DNA of 64,000 nucleotides, taken from contig CAVQFM010000019.1 in the NCBI GenBank assembly GCA_963711705.1, positions 1-64,000 of the forward strand, in the 5' to 3' direction. Made by a program: the position numbers and the translations under genes. The DNA comes from RYN-230 sp963711705 (lineage in GTDB: Bacteria; Actinomycetota; Actinomycetes; Streptosporangiales; Streptosporangiaceae). The notes beneath the pieces were generated by a model. The model was not told where the DNA came from. It saw nothing but the letters and a program-made list of their open reading frames with translations, and searched no databases. Numbering within the stretch: position 1 is the stretch's first letter; each line of letters opens with the position of its first letter. This document shows positions 35,187-43,559 of this stretch, piece after piece.

Positions 35187-36100
35187 CTGGTGCTCCTGTC
35201 GGGATGGGCGGCCGGGGGGCCGTGGCGCCCGGTGCGCAGCGCCGTGCCCGCGAGTGACCTGGCCGCGACCATGGCCTTCTGGCCCGCGGAGAGCGAGACC
35301 CGGCGGTGCAGCACCGCATCGGGATCGGCGGCGATGCTGCGCAGCAGCCGGAAGTAGATGCCGGCCATCGCGCCGGTGCACGCGGCACTGCGCCGGTCCA
35401 GCATGGGCATCAGCTGCAGGCCGTGCGCATACCAGGTGCGCGCCCGCTCCGCCTCGAACACGACGAGGTCCACCAGCCTGGGGTCGGTCGCTGGCCCGCC
35501 GGAGCCGTTGGGGCGCAGCTCGGTGCCGAACCGCGCGAAGTCCTCGGCGGGCAGGTAGACCCGTCCGCTGCAGTAGTCCTCCCGGATGTCCCGCAGGATG
35601 TTGGTGAGCTGCAGGGCCACGCCGAGGGCGTCGGCGAGCGGGGCGGCGGTGCCGACGTCGGCGGTGCCGAACACGCCGAGGGACAGCCGCCCGATCGAGC
35701 CCGCCACGCAGCGGCAGTACTGCCGGAGGTCGTCGAAGGTCTGGTAACTGGTGCCCCGCACGTCGGCTTCGCAGCCGTCGATCAGCTCACCGAAGGCGGC
35801 CAGCGGGATGGGGAAGCGGCGGCCGGCATCGCTGAGCGCGATCAGCACCAGGTCATCGTGGGCGGGCTGATCGCCGCTGGCCAGCGCGGTCACGCTGGCC
35901 CGGGCCTGCTGGAGGGCGCTGAGTTTCTCCGCCGCGGGCAGCGAGCCGTCGCCGATGTCGTCGATGCGCCGGGCGAACGCGTACACGGCGGACAGCGCCT
36001 GCCGCTTGGCCGGGGGCAGCAGCCGGATGCCGTAGGAGAAATTGCGCGCCTGTGACCAGGTAACTTCCTCGCAGTGCCGGTAGGCAGCGGGCACGTCCAT
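35183..36100 (-). CDS. hpnD: presqualene diphosphate synthase HpnD
   Basis: A 305-residue squalene/phytoene-synthase-family enzyme. It joins two farnesyl diphosphates into presqualene diphosphate. The first aspartate motif is R-R-I-D-D-I-G-D-G near residue 47, with A-V-Y-A-F-A before it; the second region is N-I-L-R-D-I-R-E-D near 167 (DxxxD). Y-C-R-C-V-A-G-S-I-G is the conserved substrate-tail helix. The ATG at 36100 follows GGGAGGTGAT. It lies four bases after the hpnC stop, and the next gene overlaps its own stop. Assigned to HpnD rather than HpnC by the N-terminal sequence W-S-Q-A-R-N-F-S-Y-G. Confidence 0.93.
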   Translation of the reverse strand: MDVPAAYRHCEEVTWSQARNFSYGIRLLPPAKRQALSAVYAFARRIDDIGDGSLPAAEKLSALQQARASVTALASGDQPAHDDLVLIALSDAGRRFPIPLAAFGELIDGCEADVRGTSYQTFDDLRQYCRCVAGSIGRLSLGVFGTADVGTAAPLADALGVALQLTNILRDIREDYCSGRVYLPAEDFARFGTELRPNGSGGPATDPRLVDLVVFEAERARTWYAHGLQLMPMLDRRSAACTGAMAGIYFRLLRSIAADPDAVLHRRVSLSAGQKAMVAARSLAGTALRTGRHGPPAAHPDRSTR

Positions 36101-36104
36101 CACA

Positions 36105-37064
36105 TCACCTCCCGGCGGCATAGATCCTCAGCGCTTCCCGTGCGATCCGGCTGCGCCGCGGCCGGGGGGTGGCCTGCAGCACGTCGTATCCGGCGGCGGC
36201 GATCGCGGCCAGCGCCGCCCGGCCGCCAGCCACGTAACCGGCGACGGCAACCCGGGCCGCACCGTGCAAATTCCCGACCAGCGGGGCGCCTTCGTCCAGC
36301 AGCGCGCGCGCCCGCCGCACCTCGAACGCCAGCAGCTCTTTGAGCTGCGGCCCGGCCCGGCCAGCGGCGAGGTCGGCCTCCTGGCAGCCGAACCGGTCCA
36401 TGTCCTCACCCGGCAGGTAGATCCGGCCTGCCTGGAAATCCTCGGCCACGTCCTGCCAGTGCTCGGCCAGCTGCAGGGCGGTGCAGACCCGGTCGGACAG
36501 CAGGATCCGGTCCGGGGTGGCGGCCCCGAACACGTGCAGCACGACCCGGCCGACCGGGTTGGCGGACAGCTCGCAGTACCCAGCCAGCTCGTCAAATGTC
36601 CGGTACCGGGTGACCACCTGGTCCTGCCGGTTGGCCTGGATCAGGTCGGTGAACGGCCGCTGCGGGATCGCGCACTCGGCCACGGCCGGGGCCAGCGCGC
36701 GGATCACCCCGATCCGCGGCTGGCCGGGCCCGGTCCCATCCGGCGCGGGCACGGCCCCATTGCGCAGTGAAATGTCCTGGAACTGGTAAAGCCGACCGAG
36801 GTCGGCTTCGAGTTCGTCGAGGAGGCGCGCCCGCTCGCCCGGCGGCGCTTCATCTCCCATGTCATCCACGGCACGGGCGAAGCCGTAGACCGCTGCCAGG
36901 CGCTGGCGGTAGCGGGCGGGCAGCAGCCGGAGGGCAACCGGGAAGTTCTCCCCCGAGGCCTGGTCAGCGGCGGCCGCCCCGATCGCCTCGGCCGACGGGC
37001 AGGGGTCAGCCACGGCGCGCGCCTCGCCCAATCGTGTAACCCCGTGGCTCACAGTAGCTATCAC
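36105..37064 (-). CDS. hpnC: squalene-synthase-like HpnC (hydroxysqualene synthase)
   Basis: A paralogue of HpnD of about 319 residues. It converts presqualene diphosphate to hydroxysqualene. Motifs: E-N-F-P-V-A-L-R-L-L-P near residue 38 (characteristic of HpnC), A-V-D-D-M-G-D near 64 and E-H-W-Q-D-V-A-E-D near 200, with Y-C-E-L-S-A-N-P-V-G-R. First gene of the seven-gene operon. Several starts are possible: a GTG at 37064 with GGTGAG six bases upstream (used here), a TTG at 37088, and a GTG at 37052. Its promoter should lie in the next 100 bases. Confidence 0.92.
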   Translation of the reverse strand: MIATVSHGVTRLGEARAVADPCPSAEAIGAAAADQASGENFPVALRLLPARYRQRLAAVYGFARAVDDMGDEAPPGERARLLDELEADLGRLYQFQDISLRNGAVPAPDGTGPGQPRIGVIRALAPAVAECAIPQRPFTDLIQANRQDQVVTRYRTFDELAGYCELSANPVGRVVLHVFGAATPDRILLSDRVCTALQLAEHWQDVAEDFQAGRIYLPGEDMDRFGCQEADLAAGRAGPQLKELLAFEVRRARALLDEGAPLVGNLHGAARVAVAGYVAGGRAALAAIAAAGYDVLQATPRPRRSRIAREALRIYAAGR

Positions 37065-37073
37065 CGCACACTC

Positions 37074-37121
37074 ACCATATAAATGCAAACAATGACATGG
37101 ACGTCACCTGACACCGGTGTC
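37074..37121 (-). promoter_or_regulatory. candidate promoter/operator of the hopanoid operon
   Basis: Upstream of hpnC on the minus strand is a TTATAT hexamer (about 37078-37083), rare in this GC-rich DNA and a reasonable -10 box. Thirty bases further up is GACACCGGTGTC (37110-37121), a perfect 12-base palindrome. A palindrome just above the -10 region is a typical operator position, but no regulator is identified. Confidence 0.4.
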
Positions 37122-37549
37122 GCTGATCGCCGGCGGACAGCATCACTAGTTCAGCGCAACGTTCCCGCGAACAACTTGAACTCATTATGCCCGGCCGCTC
37201 CAGGAGCACTCCCAGCGGGGTACGGGCCCATCACCCCTAGCACATTGAAACCGCCATTCGCAACGTGTTACCAGACTGGGCTTTCCCGGTTTAGGCTGGG
37301 CGCCCCTGGCCGACTGCCGGGACAGCATCGTCCCAGTTCAGAGGCTACTTTGCGGTATTGTCCCGGCTTCCTGGGATATGTTTCAGGAGCGTTACGAACT
37401 GGATTCAAAGCTGTGATATGACGGTGCCGCCCGGCGGCACGCTACCGGTCGGCACCAGGCAGGGTTACCGAACGCAATGCCTACGCCACAGTCAACTTCG
37501 CGGCTGCATGGGTCCGGTTGCCCGCGGCCGCTCAGTCTGAGCGCCGCGA

Positions 37550-37602
37550 TTAGCTGACGTGAATGTCATATTCGGTTTAGCTGACGCTAATGTCATATTC
37601 GG
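37550..37602. repeat. tandem 26-bp repeats resembling an IS21-type terminus
   Basis: Two copies of a unit beginning TTAGCTGACG and ending AATGTCATATTCGG stand at 37550-37575 and 37577-37602 with one base between and two mismatches. Read on the other strand they give CCGAATATGACATT-x-x-CGTCAGC, a pattern like the multiple terminal repeats of IS21-family elements in actinobacteria. No transposase gene or second end is present, so this would be a solo remnant. The resemblance is from memory and unverified. Confidence 0.5.
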
Positions 37603-37648
37603 CAGCGGCCGTCCGGCGATGCCCATGCCACAGTGACGGCCGCGGGAG

Positions 37649-37699
37649 CGGTCCGGCCGCGGACCCGGTCCGGCCGCGGCAGCGGTCCGGCCGCGAGCC
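37649..37699. repeat. 17-bp tandem triplicate
   Basis: Three adjacent 17-base units start at 37649, 37666 and 37683, each beginning CGGTCCGGCCGCG. Each unit contains the palindrome CGGCCG. They lie about 290 bp before cvnA. They could be a slippage product or a multi-site binding element. Confidence 0.8.
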
Positions 37700-37986
37700 C
37701 GGCCCGGGCCGCCCGGGGCCTGGCGGGCACGGACGGTAACGCACCGCGTGCAGGCCGACGGCCTGGCTTCTGTGCGTTCCCGGCCGGCTACGCAGAACTA
37801 ACCAGTCACCCGCGCGTTTCGTAATAAATCACGCAAACCGTATATGACCCAGTTCGGATTCTTTTATTACCCCGGTAAGTGACCTACGTCACTGCTAGTC
37901 TCCGAGCTTCAGGAGGGTCTGCGAATCTCCTTCGTAGCTATCTCGTTACAATTCCGAACCGCCTACACCCCGCAGAGGCCAGAGTC

Positions 37987-40882
37987 ATGGGCTTGCGTCT
38001 CCGGTCCATCCGCCAGAAGATCCTGCTCCTCGTGCTTGTCCCGGTGATTTCCCTGGTCGGGCTGTACATCTTCACGACCGTCATTACCGCTCGAGATGCC
38101 ATCAACCTGGCTCGCACCGACACGCTGAAGAACGCCACCGGCCTGCCCGTTGGTGTGTTCCTGACCACGCTCGACGGTGAACGGCCGCTGGCCCTGGTCT
38201 ACCTTTCCCGGCCCACCACGGGGAATCTGGCCGCGCTGGAGGCGGCCGAGGGCCGGACCAATGGCGCGATAGCAGTCATGCGGACCGCCCTGAAGTCTGA
38301 GGGCACGATGGGCAATGCCTCGACCCCGGAGAAGCAGGCCATCGCCACCCTGGCCGGCCGGGTCCAGACCCTCCCGGGGGTGCGGACCCAGATCCGCACT
38401 CAGGCGATCACCCGGTCGCAGGCATTCGACGACTACAACACCCTGGTCCAGGACGGGTACCAGGTCCTGAACGAGCTGATCCGCCAGGAGAACAACTCCA
38501 CTGTGGTGGCGAACGGCGAAGCCTTCGTGCGGATGGCTAAGTCGCAAGAGATGCTGCTGCGCGAGTCCGCGCTGGTAACCGCCGACCTGGCCGCGGGGAA
38601 CTACCCGGCCAGCGACCGGGTGGCCATCACCGAGCTGATCGGCGCGCGCAAGCAGCTGGCCGCCCAGACGCTGCCCGACTTCGATCCGGAGTACCGGGCC
38701 TTCTACATCCGCGATGTCAGCCCGCAGGCTACCGCCGCCCTGTCGAAGATGGAGACCAGGCTGGTCAACACCACGGTGACCACCCGGCCGCCCCCGGTGT
38801 CACCGGGCCGAGTGGGGTCAGACCATCGGTGCAGTAGCGGGCGGGCTGACCAAGGCCGGCACCGCGGCCTCTAACCGGGCGACCGTCAAGTTCCAGGACC
38901 AGGCACACTCCACCTACCTGACCCTCGCGCTGGTCGGCGGCCTGGGTTTGCTGGCCGTGCTGATATCCATCCTGGTCTCGGTCTGGACCGGCCGCAGCCT
39001 GATCCGCGAGCTGGCCCGGCTGCGCCAGGCGGCCCTGGAGATGGCGCACGAGCGGCTGCCAAGCGTGGTGCACCGGCTGGCCGCTGGCCAGCAGGTTAAC
39101 GTGGACGCGGAAGCTCCCGAGCTGCCGCCGGCCGAAACCGAGGAGATCGGCCAGGTCGGGGAGGCCTTCGCGGCAGTGCAGCGGACCGCGGTGGAAGCGG
39201 CCGTGGGCCAGGCCAGGCTGCGCCAGGGGATCAGCGACATCTTCCGTAACCTGGCCCGGCGCAGCCAGTCCCTGCTGCACCGGCAGCTGACCCTGCTGGA
39301 CGCGATGGAACGCCGGGCCAAGGAGCCCGAGGAACTCGAGGACCTGTTCCGTATCGACCACCTCACCACCCGGATGCGGCGGCACGCGGAAAGCCTGATC
39401 ATCCTGTCCGGTGACGCACCGGCCCGGGGCTGGCGCCGCCCGGTGCCGTTCGTGGACGTGCTCCGCGCCGCAGTGGCCGAGGTGGAGGACTACACCCGGA
39501 TCAAGGTCACCGCGACCACCAAGGCGGCCATCGGCGGGCCAGCGGTGGCCGACGTCATCCATATGATCGCGGAGCTGGCGGAGAACGCCGTCGTCTTCTC
39601 CCCGCCGAACACGCCCGTGCTGATCACCGGGGACATCGTGGGCCGGGGCTTCGCGGTGGAGATCGAGGACCGCGGGCTGGGGCTGAGCGAGGAGCGCCGG
39701 GCCGAGCTCAACGAACTCCTGGAGAACCCACCGCCATTCGACCTGTCCGGCAGTGACCAGCTCGGCCTGTTCGTAGCCAGCCAGCTGGCCAAGAAGCACG
39801 GCATCCGGATCTCACTGCGCTCGTCGCCATACGGGGGCACCACGGCGATCGTGCTCATCCCGCTCACCCTGGTCGTCGGCGAGGACAGCTACGGCGAGAG
39901 CGGGCCCGAGCCAGACACCGCCCCGGCCGCGCAGCTGACCGGCCGCCACGCGGCCCGCGAGGACACCGGCAGCTTCGCCGGTGCGCGGGGTGGCCTGGCC
40001 GCTGTCCCGGACAGCTACCCCTCCCCGGACAGCTACCCGTCCCCGGGCAGCACCGCGACGTCCCCTGACATCTACACGGATGCCCCCGGCGGATTCGCTG
40101 CGGCGCCGGGCGGCTTCACCGAGGCACCAGGTGGCTTCACCGAGGCACCAGGTGGCTTCACCGAGGTGCCGAGTGTCTTCACCGAGGTGCCGAGTGGCTT
40201 CACCGAGGCACCAGGCGACTTGAGCCGTGCGCCCGATGGTCCCGCCGATGTTCCAGCTGGCTTCGCCGATACCACCAGCCCGCCCACGGCGGAACCGGCG
40301 GGCACCTCAGCCGCCCGGTGGCCGGCGGACAGCGCGGCAGACGTCTGGACCGGCGCGGGTACCGGCACCACCAGCCCGGCGGGCCCAACCTCCGGGGGCG
40401 GCTGGGCGGATACCGTCCCGTCCGCGCCCTGGGCCGCTGACCCCAGCCCCGAGGTCCCGGAATCAGCCAACCGGCTGAACGGGTTCCCCGCCTACCCGGG
40501 CGGCGGTGGCTGGACTCGGCCTGCCGACGCCGCGGGCAACGGCGACCCGGGTGATCTCGACCTGGTTGACGAGGACGCCGACCCGGACGAGGCCGGGCTG
40601 CTGCCCCGGCGGGTCCGCCAGGCCAGCCTGGCCCCGCAGTTGCGGGAGCCCGCTGGGCACGCTGAGCCGGCCCCGGAGCCCGAGGCCGCCGAGGCGGCCG
40701 GCGACCGCTCCCCCGAGCAGGCCAGGAGCACGGTCGCCGCCATCCAGCGTGGCTCGGAACGGGGACGTTCGCTGTTCGAAGCCCCAGCCAAGGGCAGCAC
40801 CACCACGGTGGCCAGCACCGAACCAGCCGGTGAGGCCGGTGAGGAGGAAACGGGCGCCAGTGCGCAGCACAATGATGAGTGA
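37987..40882 (+). CDS. cvnA: CvnA-type sensor kinase with nitrate/nitrite-sensing domain, one frameshift
   Basis: About 964 residues once repaired. An N-terminal helix (residues 12-35) is followed by an extracellular NIT (nitrate/nitrite-sensor-like) domain (about 45-275), a second helix near 320-340, a HAMP-like linker and a HATPase_c domain (about 445-630; I-A-E-L-A-E-N-A-V-V-F-S N box, E-D-R-G-L-G-L). The C-terminal ~330 residues are a proline/glycine/threonine-rich disordered tail with heptad repeats. Such CvnA proteins form membrane complexes with CvnB, C and D. The frame shifts at about 38805, where one G too many in ACCGGGCC breaks P-A-E-W-G-Q-T-I-G-A (2,896 bp, remainder one). ATG 37987 begins the canonical M-G-L-R-L-R-S-I-R-x-K-I-L-L-L. 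Confidence 0.85.
40088..40213 (+). repeat. 21-bp repeats encoding heptapeptides in CvnA
   Basis: Six consecutive 21-base units encode G-G-F-A-A-A-P, G-G-F-T-E-A-P (twice), G-G-F-T-E-V-P, S-V-F-T-E-V-P and S-G-F-T-E-A-P, with a decaying copy after them. They lie in the disordered cytoplasmic tail. Copy number can change without breaking the frame. Confidence 0.9.
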
Positions 40883-40897
40883 CAGCAGGGGGAGCAG

Positions 40898-41341
40898 ATG
40901 AGTGCAGCAGAGCAGGAGAACGGTGTGACCACAGGCTCCGTCAGCGACCTGGACTGGCTGCTCAATGACCTGGTGTCCCGCGTACCCGACGTGGACCGGG
41001 CCGTGATCCTCTCCCGTGATGGGCTGGCGATCGCCTCGTCCAGCGCGCTGACCCGGGAGGACGCGGAACACCTGGCCGCGGTGGCGTCCGGTTTCCAGAG
41101 CCTGGCCCGGGGTGCGGGCCGCCATTTCGGCGGCGGGTACGTGCGGCAGACCATCGTCGAGATGGATACCGCGTTCCTGTTCGTGACCTCGGCCGGCGAG
41201 GGCAGCTGCCTGGCCGTGCTCAGCCCGGCCAGCGCGGACGCGGGCCTGGTTGCCTACGAAATGGCCATCCTGGTGAAACGAGTGGGCCAGCACCTGTCGG
41301 TGAACCCCCGGCCCGGTGCGGCCGGGGAGGTCTCGGACTGA
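40898..41341 (+). CDS. cvnB: roadblock/LC7-domain protein CvnB
   Basis: A 147-residue roadblock/LC7 fold protein, the second component of the actinobacterial conservon. D-L-D-W-L-L-N-D-L-V-S-R-V-P near residue 14 and A-V-I-L-S-R-D-G-L-A-I-A-S-S near 33 are family hallmarks. It is thought to act as a platform or GTPase-activating partner for the CvnD GTPase. ATG 40898 follows GGGGGAGCAG. It lies 15 bp after cvnA and 7 bp before cvnC, in one operon. Confidence 0.93.
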   Translation: MSAAEQENGVTTGSVSDLDWLLNDLVSRVPDVDRAVILSRDGLAIASSSALTREDAEHLAAVASGFQSLARGAGRHFGGGYVRQTIVEMDTAFLFVTSAGEGSCLAVLSPASADAGLVAYEMAILVKRVGQHLSVNPRPGAAGEVSD

Positions 41342-41348
41342 GCCTGAC

Positions 41349-41723
41349 ATGCCCTCGCCCGATGATCACTGGCTGGATGAGGAGGCAGGCCCGGTAGTCC
41401 GGCCGTACGCGCTGATCCGCGGCCGGACCAGGCCCAGTGGGTCAACCCTCGACCTGATCGCGATCATCACGGCGGTGCGCGGGGTCCGGCCCGATCCGGC
41501 GGCGCTGGACCCGGAACACTTCACGGTACTGCGGCTGTGCCGGCTGCCCACGTCGGTGGCGGACATCGCCTCCGACCTCGACCTGCCGCTGGGCGTGGTC
41601 CGGATCCTGCTGGGCGATCTGCGGGAACTGTCGCTCATCGCGGTGCACAATCCCATTCCGCCGGCGCGGCTACCTGACGCGCAAGTCCTCCAGGAGGTCG
41701 TCGATGGTCTACGGCGGCTCTAA
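41349..41723 (+). CDS. cvnC: DUF742 protein CvnC
   Basis: A 124-residue DUF742 protein with a probable winged-helix fold. V-V-R-P-Y-A-L-x-R-G-R-T-R-P near residue 15 is the DUF742 start, and L-P-T-S-V-A-D-I-A-S-D-L-D-L-P-L-G-V-V is the helix-turn-helix-like part. It is a fixed part of the conservon operon; a DNA-binding or docking role is suspected. The ATG at 41349 is chosen; a GTG at 41316 would overlap cvnB. It overlaps cvnD by 20 bp. Confidence 0.9.
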   Translation: MPSPDDHWLDEEAGPVVRPYALIRGRTRPSGSTLDLIAIITAVRGVRPDPAALDPEHFTVLRLCRLPTSVADIASDLDLPLGVVRILLGDLRELSLIAVHNPIPPARLPDAQVLQEVVDGLRRL

Positions 41724-42336
41724 CCAGGCCGTCAGCCCCGCCCGGGTCCCAGTCACGATCAAGATCCTCATCGCGGGCGGTTTCGGTGTCGGCAAGACCA
41801 CCCTGGTCGGGTCGCTGACCGAGATCCGGCCCCTGCGCACCGAAGAACCGCTGAGCGCGCGAGGCACCCGCGTGGACCGGCTGGACGGGGTGGAACGCAA
41901 GTCGACGACGACCGTGGCCCTGGACTTCGGGCGGATCACGATACGCGAGAACCTGGTGATCTACCTGTTCGGGACGCCTGGCCAGGAGCGCTTCTGGTTC
42001 ATGTGGGACGAGCTGTCCCGTGGCACCCTCGGCGCGATCGTCATGGCCGACACCCGGCGGCTGGCCGACTGCTTCCCTTCGGTGGACTACTTCGAGCAGC
42101 GGCACATCCCGTTCGTGGTCGGGGTGAACTGCTTCGACGGCGCGCGCCGCTACCGCGGCGAAGCAGTCCGGGCCGCGCTGGACCTGGACCCCGGGATTCC
42201 TGTGGTCATGTGCGACGCGCGGCAGCGGCCCTCCTGCCGGGACACGCTGATCGCGCTGGTCGAGCACGCCCTGCAGACGATCCGCAGCCCGGACCAGTAC
42301 GCGGCCGAGGCCCGCGCCCCCCAGCCAGCCCCCTAA
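41704..42336 (+). CDS. cvnD: Ras-like GTPase CvnD
   Basis: A 210-residue small P-loop GTPase (MglA-like ATP/GTP-binding family). The P-loop is G-G-F-G-V-G-K-T-T near residue 25, the Walker B/G3 region is Y-L-F-G-T-P-G-Q-E-R near 80, and G4 is represented by G-V-N-C-F-D rather than N/TKxD. It is the signalling output of the CvnABCD complex, which affects morphological and antibiotic control in other actinomycetes. The ATG lies inside cvnC, preceded by AGGAGG at 41692-41697. No cvnE P450 follows, unlike some conservons. Confidence 0.93.
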   Translation: MVYGGSNQAVSPARVPVTIKILIAGGFGVGKTTLVGSLTEIRPLRTEEPLSARGTRVDRLDGVERKSTTTVALDFGRITIRENLVIYLFGTPGQERFWFMWDELSRGTLGAIVMADTRRLADCFPSVDYFEQRHIPFVVGVNCFDGARRYRGEAVRAALDLDPGIPVVMCDARQRPSCRDTLIALVEHALQTIRSPDQYAAEARAPQPAP

Positions 42337-42360
42337 GGTGTGTCCACCGGACACGCCTTA
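42334..42360. terminator. bidirectional terminator between convergent cvnD and phosphatase genes
   Basis: TAAGGTGTGTCC, loop ACC, GGACACGCCTTA: twelve pairs including one G-T wobble. It begins at the cvnD stop codon and lies 9 bp after the end of the minus-strand phosphatase gene, so it can serve both transcripts. Confidence 0.8.
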
Positions 42361-42368
42361 GCTCCCCG

Positions 42369-43469
42369 TCAGGTTCGCCAGATCAGGACCAGCGCGCAGT
42401 CGTCCGATCCCGCGCCCCCCGCCTTGACCACCCGGACCAGTTCGGCCGCGGCATCCTGCAGGCCGGTGGCGACGAGCCGGTTGGCCTCGCCGAGCAGCCG
42501 GTCGGTGCCCGCGTCGATGTCCCGGCCGGGCAGCTCGACCAGGCCGTCGGTATACATCATGAGCGCGTCGCCGGGCCGCAGCGCGCCATGCGCGGGCACG
42601 CAGCGCAGGTCGGGGACCACGCCCAGGACGATCCCGCGCGCCTCGGTCAGCTTCCAGGTGCCGCTGCCCGCATCGAAGTGAGCGGGCGGCGGATGCCCGG
42701 CCGAGGACAGCATGTACTCGCCGGTGGCCAGGTCGAGAGCCAGGTGCGCCGCGGTGACGAAGCCCTCCACGGCTGACCCGCGGCGCAGGTAGGCGTTGCA
42801 GGCGCTGAGGAACTCGCCCCGCGGGACCGAGCCGAGCAGCCCACCGAACGCGCCGGACAGCAGCAGCGCCCGGGTCCCGGCGTCCACCCCCTTGCCAGAC
42901 ACATCGACCAGCGCCACCTCCAGGGTCTTCCCGTCACACGAGGACACCAGGAAGTCGCCGCCGAACGACACGCCGCCGGCCGGCCGGAGCACGGCCGCGG
43001 ACTGCCAGCCAGCGGGCAGCGCGGGCAGCCGGGCCTGGGCCCGGATCCGGTCCCGCAGCTCGATCAGCATCCGGTCGCCGCGCAGTCCCTGGACCCCGAG
43101 CTTCCACCGGGTGCGGGCCAGCACGTCCGCGAATACCCCGGTGACCACGACCGTGGCGATGATCCCGGGGCCGGCCCGCCGGTACAGCGCGTCATAGGCC
43201 AGCATGAGCGCGACCAGGCCAAACAGGATGCGCAGCGCGCGCGGCCAGAGCAGCAGGCCGCCCGCCAGCACGGGCAGGATCATCAGCCCCGGCGAGAACC
43301 ACGCCTCCGACGAGTGGACCGCGGCCACCCCGATGCCCACGGTGGCGATGGTCAGCACGGCCGCCATCCGGCGGTTCCGGGTGATGAACTGACGCCGGAC
43401 CTGCCCGGCCGTCCAGCTCGCTGCGGAGCGAACCAGGCGTACCGGGTGCGTCAGGGACCGGGAAACCAT
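42369..43469 (-). CDS. membrane SpoIIE/PP2C-family phosphatase
   Basis: A 366-residue protein with an N-terminal membrane part (three to four helices between residues ~34 and 120) and a C-terminal PP2C_SIG phosphatase (about 160-366). The metal motifs are G-G-V-S-F-G-G-D-F and V-D-V-S-G-K-G-V-D-A-G, and M-M-Y-T-D-G-L-V-E near 307 is the third. It lacks GAF, PAS and HATPase modules. It probably dephosphorylates an anti-anti-sigma factor. It converges on cvnD, sharing a terminator, and starts with ATG at 43469, leaving 90 bp to the next divergent gene. Confidence 0.88.
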   Translation of the reverse strand: MVSRSLTHPVRLVRSAASWTAGQVRRQFITRNRRMAAVLTIATVGIGVAAVHSSEAWFSPGLMILPVLAGGLLLWPRALRILFGLVALMLAYDALYRRAGPGIIATVVVTGVFADVLARTRWKLGVQGLRGDRMLIELRDRIRAQARLPALPAGWQSAAVLRPAGGVSFGGDFLVSSCDGKTLEVALVDVSGKGVDAGTRALLLSGAFGGLLGSVPRGEFLSACNAYLRRGSAVEGFVTAAHLALDLATGEYMLSSAGHPPPAHFDAGSGTWKLTEARGIVLGVVPDLRCVPAHGALRPGDALMMYTDGLVELPGRDIDAGTDRLLGEANRLVATGLQDAAAELVRVVKAGGAGSDDCALVLIWRT

Positions 43470-43559
43470 GATGCCGGCACTTTATCCGCACGCACGGCCG
43501 TCTGGGACATGGCCAAACTGATTGGCGCCCGCCGTCGTGCACAAGGTAGGAATGCGAGC

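Larger units (their letters stand above)
37089..37986. other. ~900-bp divergent region between hopanoid and cvn operons
   Basis: No convincing gene lies here; open frames present lack codon bias and ribosome sites. It contains the operator-like palindrome at 37110-37121, a tandem pair of 26-bp repeats (37550-37602), a 17-bp triplicate (37649-37699), and an AT-richer stretch at 37820-37880 that probably carries the cvnA promoter. Confidence 0.6.

Noticed and set aside
37083..37824. Three short open frames in the hopanoid-cvn gap that could be small proteins.
   Set aside because: Codon third-position bias is weak, no ribosome site is seen, and they cover repeat DNA.
40088..40213. A CRISPR-like array from repeats in the cvn gene.
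   Set aside because: There are no unique spacers; units are contiguous, in frame and encode a heptapeptide.
42369..43469. A fifth conservon component (cvnE, cytochrome P450) after cvnD.
   Set aside because: The next gene is on the opposite strand and is a SpoIIE-type phosphatase without a haem motif.
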